Below are positions 47,161 through 54,406 of a DNA stretch of 64,000 bases, piece by piece. The notes below the pieces were generated by a model. That model was not told the origin of the DNA and made no database searches. It saw only the letters and a program-made list of their open reading frames with translations. The translations under genes were made by a program, and so were the position numbers. The stretch comes from Chitinophagaceae bacterium. GTDB taxonomy: Bacteria > Bacteroidota > Bacteroidia > Chitinophagales > Chitinophagaceae. How positions within the stretch are numbered: the stretch's first letter is position 1; every line of letters begins with the position of its first letter. The stretch spans positions 124,001-188,000 of the forward strand of contig JAMLGU010000007.1 in assembly GCA_023957575.1 (NCBI GenBank). The letters run 5' to 3'.

Positions 47161-47583
47161 TTATCCTTCCTGAATTTGAAAAGTAATAGGTTGCCTTCGA
47201 TAAGCTTTTACCTCACGGCCATTTTGTATTGCCGGTTTCCATCTACCCGAGTTTTTTATTACGCGCACGGCTTCCTGCTCCATTCCATGACCCACATGAG
47301 TTAAAGGTTTGACATCGCTTACGTCTCCTTCCTTATCCACAATAAACTGAACAATCACAGTATAAACTCCTGGCGCAGCGCCATTATCGGTAGCTACATC
47401 GGCTCTCAGATTTCTTTTAAGGAAAGTTATCCAGGCCGAAGGACCTCCGGGGTAAGAAGCATCAATTTCTACTTTAGTAAAAATCTCAGATTCATTATCC
47501 GGCTTAGTATTAGAACCCTGATTATCGACTTTATCCTTTCTTTCTGTTTTATTGACTTCGGTAATCTTGGAGGGTTTTACAGT
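47161..47583 (-). pseudogene. TonB C-terminal domain cut off from BlaR1 by an in-frame stop
   Basis: Directly after the BlaR1 stop codon (TAA, 47584-47586) the same reading frame stays open for 140 more codons to 47161. It encodes a linker rich in K/E/N followed by a complete TonB C-terminal domain: YPGGPSAWITFLKRNLR, VIVQFIVDKEGDVSDVKPL, GRWKPAIQNGREV and QPITFQI. No ATG is available before the domain; the only late GTG (47358) would remove its first half. The simplest reading is that an original M56-TonB fusion, a layout known in Bacteroidota, was split by a nonsense mutation. Readthrough is a less likely alternative. Confidence 0.8.
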
Positions 47584-48636
47584 TTATTCTTCTTTTTTGG
47601 GTTGTGCAGATTTACTCTCCTTTTCTGCAATATTAAACCCGATAGTATTCGATGCATCTTCCTGAGTTTCTCCTAAATGGGTTTGCACCTCTTGTTTACC
47701 ATCCTCTGCTAAGGTAACTTCAATTATTTTAGCAGAATCTTTTTCTGAGGAGTTGGCTGCGTGTTCCTTCGACTCCTGAATGAAATTGCAGGAAATAAAT
47801 ACTATTAACAACAGTACAATAGGCGCCACTGTCATTTTTCTGTACGCCTGATTTTTTGTTTTTTTGATTTGAGAAAGCATGGCTATTCTTCTTTTTAATT
47901 GGTGGTGAAAAAATGGAGTTATAATTGCGGCGGTTTTACCGCTGATGGCCTGCCATAGCAACAATTTAGCGTAATGCTCACTATCAATATCGTTGCTGGC
48001 AAAAGCGTCTGCCTGAAATTCCTGAACTGTTTTTATTTCCTTTCGATAGGCATATAAAAAAGGATTAAACCAAAAAACACAAATAAGTAGTTCCACAAAC
48101 AATAAATCCCAACTATGCTTCGCTTGTATATGGTATAATTCATGCCGCCAAATTTGTTGCCCCTTTTGAGAATGTAAATCAATCTCCTGCTGCCAGAATA
48201 ACCACCTGAAAAATGAAAAAGGAGCTGCGGGATGCTTCGTCATAATCAACAGCAAACCTTGTTCTTTTTGTGGATGACTCTTCTTTTTAACTTCTATTAA
48301 CCGGTAAAATGAGTAAATCAATTTGCAAACTAAAATCGCACTAATAACAGCGCCTATTAAATATATAATTTGTACCATTGAAAAACTTGTTGAAGCTTTG
48401 GTAGAAACAACAATATTATCTTCTACTGTGTAATAAACAGCCTGTAATTTCTGCGGCCACTCTGCTTGTTTTAAATTGACTGTAAATGAAAACAATGGTA
48501 ACAATAATGAAATGCCCAAAGAACCCAATAGATAATACCGGTTAAAATCATGCATTTTTTGATTGCGCTGAACCCAAAAATAATATGCATACAAAATACC
48601 GGAACACAATATCATTTTGAATAAATAGGGATGCAT
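47584..48636 (-). CDS. BlaR1-type M56 family antirepressor metallopeptidase
   Basis: About 350 residues from ATG 48636 (MHPYLFKMILCSG). This start lies 4 bp after the blaI stop, whereas an earlier start would overlap blaI by 52 bp. Four membrane helices are visible, and the zinc protease motif HELYH is in IWRHELYHIQAKHSWDLL, with a downstream glutamate-rich helix typical of M56. A fourth helix near the end (VAPIVLLLIVFISCNF) leads to a charged extracytoplasmic tail. On sensing a signal such enzymes lead to BlaI cleavage. The TonB domain that should follow is lost behind a stop codon. Confidence 0.88.
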   Translation of the reverse strand: MHPYLFKMILCSGILYAYYFWVQRNQKMHDFNRYYLLGSLGISLLLPLFSFTVNLKQAEWPQKLQAVYYTVEDNIVVSTKASTSFSMVQIIYLIGAVISAILVCKLIYSFYRLIEVKKKSHPQKEQGLLLIMTKHPAAPFSFFRWLFWQQEIDLHSQKGQQIWRHELYHIQAKHSWDLLFVELLICVFWFNPFLYAYRKEIKTVQEFQADAFASNDIDSEHYAKLLLWQAISGKTAAIITPFFHHQLKRRIAMLSQIKKTKNQAYRKMTVAPIVLLLIVFISCNFIQESKEHAANSSEKDSAKIIEVTLAEDGKQEVQTHLGETQEDASNTIGFNIAEKESKSAQPKKEE

Positions 48637-48640
48637 AAAT

Positions 48641-49003
48641 TTATTTTTTTGATTTTTTAATTTGTTGCAATAAACTTTCCAACTCTTCCACACTGATATT
48701 CTTTTCCTTCATCATAAAGGAAACAACATTTACAAAAGAACCGTCAAAATAGTTTTGCACCATTTTTTTAATGTTCTTTTTTGAATATGCTTCTTTTGCT
48801 ATTAATGCCGCATATTGGTGTTGCCTGCCAAATACCTGAATGGACACATACTCTTTTTCTACCAAAATTCTTAAAATTGTAGCCACAGTATTTTGATGCG
48901 GCTTGGGTATGGGCATGGCATCAACTATATCGCCTAAAAACAAGGCGCCATGTTTCCATAATACTTGCATTATTTGTTCCTCAGCTTTTGTTAATTGCTT
49001 CAT
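48641..49003 (-). CDS. BlaI/MecI-family transcriptional repressor
   Basis: This 120-residue protein has a winged helix at the N-terminus (LTKAEEQIMQVLWKHGALFLGDIVDAM, then HQNTVATILRILVEKEYV) and a dimerisation helix pair at the C-terminus. BlaI-type repressors are inactivated by proteolysis triggered by the partner BlaR1. Three phased ACTA-N6-TAGT sites lie 67-121 bp upstream, indicating autoregulation of the operon. What it controls besides itself is unknown; no beta-lactamase gene is nearby. Confidence 0.92.
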   Translation of the reverse strand: MKQLTKAEEQIMQVLWKHGALFLGDIVDAMPIPKPHQNTVATILRILVEKEYVSIQVFGRQHQYAALIAKEAYSKKNIKKMVQNYFDGSFVNVVSFMMKEKNISVEELESLLQQIKKSKK

Positions 49004-49416
49004 TTGCTTCTTAATTTATTTTTCTTTAATACTCCACGACTTAATTGATAGAATTCAAGTGCAATCTATAACTATATTTTTAGTTTACAAACTATTTTTA
49101 TAGTTTATTTACTAATTTATTAGTTATAACAAGGAATCAAAAGCGTCACAAAAGCGTAATTGTTTAATAATCAATGAGTAAGGATAATTAAACTTTCTTG
49201 TAATTTTTAGACAATTTTTAAATTCAGCTTTAAATGCAGGGTTCAAAATTCAAATATTCTCAATAGTACGCTGCTTCAATCAGGTCAGAAAGCATTAACG
49301 AACTGAAAAAAATATTTTTTTTTGACTTAAACAAGTTCATCAAAAGATACACAATTTCGTTATATTGCTTTAGAAACTTTAGGTTAAAGAGATGCATTAC
49401 CAAAAATCAAATAAAA
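49004..49416. other. Divergent region between blaI and mgtC
   Basis: This 413-bp gap contains the three phased BlaI-type operators (49070-49124) and otherwise AT-rich DNA with no recognisable gene. No exact TAnnTTTG element was found for either flanking gene. Confidence 0.55.
49070..49124. promoter_or_regulatory. Three tandem ACTA-N6-TAGT operators, 20 bp apart
   Basis: Inverted repeats with half-sites ACTA and TAGT separated by six bases start at 49071, 49091 and 49111. Their centres are exactly 20 bp apart, about two helical turns, so bound dimers would lie on one face. The middle site extends to a perfect 7-bp arm palindrome (49089-49106). The location upstream of blaI makes BlaI the obvious ligand. 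Confidence 0.8.
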
Positions 49417-50088
49417 ATGATTAGTACCAATGAAATATTGATCAGGCTATCGCTTGCGGCTTTGTTTGGGGCATTGATAGGTCTGGAAAGAGAAAGGAAA
49501 AACTGGGCTGCCGGGTTAAGAACACACATGATGGTATGCGTAGGCTCCTGCCTGATAATGATTGTATCTGCATTTGGCTTTGCCGATATTTTAGCTTCTG
49601 ACCACATTGCGCTCGACCCTTCGCGAGTAGCAGCACAAGTAGTAAGTGGTATAGGTTTTATCGGCGCCGGTACTATTCTTTTTATGAAACAGGGCACTAT
49701 CCACGGGCTTACCACCGCAGCCGGCTTATGGACAGTGGCTGGTATCGGTCTTGCAACCGGCGGTGGTATGTATTTTGCAGCCGGTGCTGCCACCGTAATA
49801 GCGCTTATCATTTTATGGGCACTGTCACCCCTTGAGCGGTATTTTTCAAAAAAATATGAAAAAAGCACCCTAAAAATAGTAATTCATGAAAGTGAGAGCA
49901 ATACCGATGTACTCAAAGACCTCCTTAACAAAGAAAACTATAGAATAGAGACCCTCTCACTTGAAAAAGTAAAAGATGAGTTTGAACTGCAAATTAAGAT
50001 AGATATCGGCAATGGCATCAGGCCTGAAAATCTTATTAACGAACTAAAGAATAATCCTGCAATTAAAAAGATAACATGGGTACACTAA
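49417..50088 (+). CDS. MgtC/SapB family membrane protein
   Basis: This 223-residue protein has about four N-terminal membrane helices with the family block LFGALIGLERERKNWAAGLRTHMMVCVGSCL. GIGFIGAGTILF and GLTTAAGLWTVAGIGLATGGG follow. The C-terminal soluble part resembles an ACT-like domain. MgtC-type proteins modulate Mg2+ homeostasis or ATP synthase; no Mg2+ leader motif is visible here, so the role is open. Confidence 0.88.
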   Translation: MISTNEILIRLSLAALFGALIGLERERKNWAAGLRTHMMVCVGSCLIMIVSAFGFADILASDHIALDPSRVAAQVVSGIGFIGAGTILFMKQGTIHGLTTAAGLWTVAGIGLATGGGMYFAAGAATVIALIILWALSPLERYFSKKYEKSTLKIVIHESESNTDVLKDLLNKENYRIETLSLEKVKDEFELQIKIDIGNGIRPENLINELKNNPAIKKITWVH

Positions 50089-50530
50089 ATCGTTTTTACC
50101 CTCCGCTTGACTGGTAACCTTTTGAGTAAAATACATCAGTTAAGCATCGTTTTTTCATTTGATCATAGTATTTTTACCTAACATTGTTAACCTAAATAAT
50201 TTTAACGAAAAAGAAGTGAACGAAATTATTTGTCAAAGGATTTAATCTCAAGAAAATTCAAACTTATGAATTATTAAAAAACTGATTATGGCTTATAAAA
50301 GCATTAAAGAAATTTTTGAACATAATGAACAATGGATTAAAAGGAAGCTGGCTGCCGATCCCGAATATTTTGTAAAACTCTCAAAAAGACAGAAGCCGAG
50401 ATACCTGTTTATTGGCTGCTCTGACAGTCGTATCTCCACTGAAGCCGTAATGTTTGCCAAGCCTGGCGATGTTTTTATTCATCGCAATATTGCAAATGTA
50501 GTGGCGAACAACGATTTAAATATGCTGTCG

Positions 50531-50562
50531 GTAATTAACTATGCGGTCAATCATATTAAAGT
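50531..50562 (+). repeat. Left copy of the 32-bp direct repeat flanking the insertion
   Basis: This 32-bp stretch of carbonic anhydrase coding sequence (starting GTAATTAACTATGCGG) is identical to 51936-51967. It is a duplication created by or with the insertion. Confidence 0.95.
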
Positions 50563-51935
50563 CACTGCGATCCGAACTTTTTCAAAAAAGGATGATTTGA
50601 CCCAACGAAAGTATTGATTTTACTGTATTTGTAAACTGATTTCTCGGAATAAAAGTCCGTTATTAAAAATTAAATGATTTCTGACAATTTGGCTTATTTG
50701 GTTTTCCTCTTGCTTTTACTGCGCCTTCTTTTATTTGGTTGCATACATAATCAAGGCTGTGGTAATAGGTTAAGCAAAAACGGATTTTTCACACAGATTA
50801 CCAATGCCTGAAATGCTCTTGTGAGATACAGCGCTTTATCAATTCTAATAAAAGATAGGTAATGAGCGCCATAGCAATCTGAGCGATTTTACAGCGTTCT
50901 CGCTTGTGCTCAAATGTTTTTACCAGTAAATTCTGTACTTTAGTTGCTTAAAAAATATTTCAACATCCCATCTGGCTTTCAGCTAAGGCTGCAAACGGTA
51001 GATGCTGCCCATCTCAACCCTGCAATAATTTCTAACTGAACATCTTTTTCAACTATTCATACACTACTATCCGGCGTAACGTTACCTGGTCAATGCCTAC
51101 TTCGATGGCCTTTTTGCCGGTAAGCCGGATATCATCCATCCTACATATGCTGGTCTTTATCAACCGGTAATTCTTTTTCACAAATGCTTTCATATACTGT
51201 ATTGTCTTTTATTCTGGTTACAAATACGTTACATCACGCATTAATGCGTTGCATCATTAAACTGAAATCAAAATAGCCTTTATCTTCTACAATAGTTCCC
51301 TGTGCAAATACTGTTTGCGGATGACCGCGTTTATCATGCACAGCCGCTTCGCCTATATTTACCAGATCAGGAAGCATAAGCGCATGATCCAAACAGGTAT
51401 GTATTTTTATGCCTCCTTTAGCTCGTCCGGAACTTCGCCCATTCAAATAAGCTCAAACATAAGCTGATAGTGGTGCTGTCTATTATCTTAATCACTTTAC
51501 CTTTATCTCTTCTATATCCATTGCTTTACCATGTCTCAGTAACAGATTGCTATAATGAGAGAGCAATTTGTAATACATCGTTTCAAATACTCTCAGCTTC
51601 GTTTTGCATTGCCGTCACCATCGTACTTGGCGGGGCTTTGTTGTAATCCTAAGTCTCCAATAAAGGTGGTGTTTACAGCAATGGCGGTACTTATATCGCT
51701 TAAAGTCAGGCATTTATTCAGCTGTCCGAACATTTGAGAGACCAGTTGATCGTAAGTCTTATATTTACTACAGGATTTATCACTTTTATGTTTAGCTATA
51801 CTGCTTTGCAAAATAGAATTAGGAATAAGCTCTAAAATTTGTTTTATAATTGGCTTCTTGTTACTTTTATTACGAGTAAATAGTCCCATATATTTATGAA
51901 ATTTTGTCACCTCAAAGATAATATGGGCTATTTTC
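50563..51935 (-). mobile_element. IS4-family-like insertion sequence with a decayed transposase
   Basis: The 1,373-bp insert carries a minus-strand transposase broken by at least three frameshifts. The N-terminal segment (51593-51910, start ATG within a TATCTTTG promoter context) resembles DUF4372 (TYDQLVSQMFGQLNKCLTLSDI). Later frames show IIDSTTISLCLSLFEWAKF (first catalytic Asp), AKGGIKIHTCLDH, IVEDKGYFDFSLM (second Asp), a WDVEIFFKQLK stretch with the Glu, and MALITYLLLELIK near the end. All three DDE blocks are recognisable, but no frame joins them. No clear terminal inverted repeats were found. Confidence 0.85.
51913..51920 (-). promoter_or_regulatory. -7 promoter element at the transposase end of the IS
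   Basis: On the minus strand this reads TATCTTTG, matching TAnnTTTG, just upstream of the transposase remnant. Confidence 0.4.
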
Positions 51936-51967
51936 GTAATTAACTATGCGGTCAATCATATTAAAGT
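51936..51967 (+). repeat. Right copy of the 32-bp direct repeat flanking the insertion
   Basis: It is identical in all 32 positions to 50531-50562 and continues into the right half of the carbonic anhydrase gene. Confidence 0.95.
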
Positions 51968-52381
51968 AAAACATTTAGTTGTATGCGGCCATTATGGTTG
52001 CGGAGGAGTAAAGACAGCAATAACCGCAAGCGATGAGGGCCTCCTGAATCCCTGGCTTAGGAATATCCGCGATGTTTATCGTTTGCATAAAGATGAATTA
52101 AATTCCATAAAATCAATAGATGAAAGATATGACCGCTTAGTGGAGCTGAATGTTTTGGAACAATGCATAAACCTCGTCAAAACCCGTGATGTGCAAAAAG
52201 CACTTTTGGAAAAAAGAATTTCAATTCACGGCTGGGTCTTTGATATGAGAACGGGCAAATTGATTGATCTCAAATTCAATACTAAAAAAGTGGCCAGAGA
52301 AATACTGGATATTTATAATATTTTTTAAACAGGTACTAATTTCGCCCGGAACTGCATAAGAAAAATGGTTACGACAAATAA

Positions 52382-52426
52382 AAACCAAATAGCTACTACC
52401 TTATTACGATAGTAGCTATTTGGTTT
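52382..52426. terminator. Bidirectional terminator with a 17-bp perfect stem
   Basis: AAACCAAATAGCTACTA pairs with TAGTAGCTATTTGGTTT around an 11-base loop, with A and T runs on the outer sides. It lies between the convergent carbonic anhydrase and zinc-ribbon genes. Confidence 0.9.
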
Positions 52427-52448
52427 AAAAATTTCTTTCCCCTGAAAT

Positions 52449-53204
52449 CTATTTCAATTCTATGCTATTGTGAAGTTCTTCATCCACTAAAATGCGACCG
52501 CAGTTTTCGCAGGCTACAATTTTCTTGTGTTGTTTAATTTCACTTTGTTTTTGAGGAGGTATCGCATAGAAACAACCGCCACAGGCATCTCTCAGCACAG
52601 GCACTACTGCCAGTCCGTTGCGGAAGTTATTCCTGATTTTTTCGTAGCTTACCAGCAGGCGAGGCTCTACTTCTGCTTTAGCTTCTTCTGATTGCTTCAG
52701 AAAATGCTTTTCTTCTTTTTCGTTGGTAATAATAATTTTTTCAAGCTCTGCTTTCTTTACTTCCAGCGTGCCCTCTTTCGTGCTGATATTTTTCTTTGCT
52801 TTTTCCAAAAGCTCCACTTTCTCTGCTATTTCTTCATTAGCGTCTTTGATGTGCTTCTCGGCCAGTTTTATTTCCAGCTGCTGCATCTCAATTTCTTTAT
52901 TGATAGCCTCATACTCACGATTATTTTTTACATTGTCGCTGTCTTTTTCGTATTTCTTTATTAATGCCTCAGCATCCTTAATCGTATTTTTTCTGTCTTC
53001 AATATATTCTGTGATACCATTAATTTCTTCTTCAATGCGGGTTTGCCTGGCATGTAATCCATGAATTTCATCTTCAAGGTCTGCTACCTCCATCGGAAGT
53101 TCTCCTTTCAGAATTTTTATAATATCTAATTTGCTGTCAATTTTTTGCAAATAGATGAGGGAACCCAGTTTTTCTTCAATTGAAAATTCTTTTAATTGTG
53201 GCAT
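52449..53204 (-). CDS. Coiled-coil protein with C4-type zinc ribbon
   Basis: This 251-residue protein is mostly a long charged coiled coil (about 25-185) with a C-terminal zinc ribbon carrying two CxxC pairs (RDACGGCFYAIP and VACENCGRILVD). This is the zf-RING_7/DUF164 architecture. Function is not established. It is 60 bp downstream of nif3 on the same strand, a pairing common across bacteria. Confidence 0.85.
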   Translation of the reverse strand: MPQLKEFSIEEKLGSLIYLQKIDSKLDIIKILKGELPMEVADLEDEIHGLHARQTRIEEEINGITEYIEDRKNTIKDAEALIKKYEKDSDNVKNNREYEAINKEIEMQQLEIKLAEKHIKDANEEIAEKVELLEKAKKNISTKEGTLEVKKAELEKIIITNEKEEKHFLKQSEEAKAEVEPRLLVSYEKIRNNFRNGLAVVPVLRDACGGCFYAIPPQKQSEIKQHKKIVACENCGRILVDEELHNSIELK

Positions 53205-53264
53205 ATTGATATTAAAATTTGTACATTAAGAATTGAAAATACCTCTCTTTCAGTGTTCATTATT

Positions 53265-54362
53265 TCATAAAAAGTAATGTACCGGATTGGTATTCACCCC
53301 TGTTTTAAGGACGGCAAAGTTACGGAATTTTTTTTCTAAAAATTCTGCTAAAAGATCAATCGTAAATTGTTCGCTTTCAAAATGACCAATGTCTGCTAAA
53401 ACCAGCTTACCATCTGCATCAAAAAATTCATGATATTTTACATCGGATGTAATGTATATATCTGATTGTGAAGCGATTGCATCACCGATTAAAAAGCTGC
53501 CGGCCCCGCCGCAAACGGCTACTTTTTTGATGGGCTTACCCCTGAGCGATGTGTGCTTTATCAGTTTGAGGTCAAATATTTCTTTTAATTTCTCCAAAAA
53601 AGCCGTTTCTTCCGCCGGTGTAGCCAGCTCGCCGGTTAATCCTGACCCAAGTTCCTGATGCCGATTTTCCAAGGAGATCACTTCATAAGCTACTTCTTCA
53701 TAAGGATGGCTGCTCTTTAAAGCGCTTATCATCTTGTTTTGCAGCCATACCGGAAAAAGAATTTCTATTTTCAGTTCATCATCCTCACTCCTTACTCCCT
53801 GCTGCCCGCTAAAAGGATTGGCAGCTTCATTAGGCTTAAAAGTTCCCTTTCCATTTACCGAAAAACTACATTCGCTATAGTTGCCAATGTTTCCACCACC
53901 GACTTCAAACAAAGCATCCATCACTTTTGCAGCATGACCGGCCGGAACATAAAAATATAATTTCTGAAGCCGGTTCTTTTTGGAAGAAAGAATCTCGGTG
54001 TTTTTCAAACCCAATTTAGATGCAATCATGCCATTTACACCGGAAATTATATTATCCAGATTGGTGTGTATAGCATATATAGCAATATCGTTTTTAATTG
54101 CTTTAATAATGGTACGCTCCACATAAGTTTTACCTGTAATTTTTTTTAACCCTGAAAATATTATAGGATGATGGGCCACTACCAGATTACATTTTTTTTC
54201 AATAGCTTCATCAATCACCGCTTCTACCGCATCAAGGCAGCAGATTACACCATGGCACTCCCAGTCTTTATCGCCTGTAAGGAGCCCGGCATTGTCGTAT
54301 CCTTCCTGCAAAGAAGGAGGCGCTATACTATCGAGATAACCTGTAATATCCGAAATCTTCAT
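53265..54362 (-). CDS. Nif3-like dinuclear metal centre protein (DUF34)
   Basis: This 365-residue protein has a Nif3/YqfO core split by an inserted PII-like domain (about 130-230), as in the long form. Metal-binding landmarks are VAHHPIIFSG, YAIHTNLDN, VCGGAGSFL and DIGHFESE. Proposed roles include metal insertion or GTP cyclohydrolase I-related functions, but none is settled. A TAAATTTG promoter element ends 4 bp before the ATG. Confidence 0.88.
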   Translation of the reverse strand: MKISDITGYLDSIAPPSLQEGYDNAGLLTGDKDWECHGVICCLDAVEAVIDEAIEKKCNLVVAHHPIIFSGLKKITGKTYVERTIIKAIKNDIAIYAIHTNLDNIISGVNGMIASKLGLKNTEILSSKKNRLQKLYFYVPAGHAAKVMDALFEVGGGNIGNYSECSFSVNGKGTFKPNEAANPFSGQQGVRSEDDELKIEILFPVWLQNKMISALKSSHPYEEVAYEVISLENRHQELGSGLTGELATPAEETAFLEKLKEIFDLKLIKHTSLRGKPIKKVAVCGGAGSFLIGDAIASQSDIYITSDVKYHEFFDADGKLVLADIGHFESEQFTIDLLAEFLEKKFRNFAVLKTGVNTNPVHYFL

Positions 54363-54366
54363 CTGA

Positions 54367-54374
54367 CAAATTTA
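54367..54374 (-). promoter_or_regulatory. -7 promoter element for nif3
   Basis: On the minus strand this reads TAAATTTG, matching TAnnTTTG. It ends 4 bp before the ATG, predicting a leaderless transcript. Confidence 0.45.
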
Positions 54375-54406
54375 AACAGAATTAAGCTACTAACTATATC
54401 CTGGTT

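Larger units (their letters stand above)
50288..52328 (+). pseudogene. Beta-carbonic anhydrase interrupted by an insertion
   Basis: The gene is split into 50288-50562 (91 codons plus 2 bases) and 51968-52328. Removing 50563-51967 restores one open frame of 211 residues, the normal length. The zinc ligands are on both sides: CSDSR (C44, D46, R48) in the left part, and HYGCGG (H100, C103 in restored numbering) in the right part. The left fragment reads into the insertion and stops at 50617, so a functional enzyme cannot be made. It would have interconverted CO2 and bicarbonate. MgtC is upstream and a bidirectional terminator downstream. Confidence 0.9.

Noticed and set aside
48641..49003. Beta-lactam resistance operon
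   Set aside because: BlaI/BlaR1 homologues are present, but no beta-lactamase or PBP gene is in the window; such pairs often regulate other functions.
50563..51935. Terminal inverted repeats of the IS
   Set aside because: The two outer ends (CACTGCGATCCG and the minus-strand GAAAATAGCCCA) do not match, so no pair is reported.
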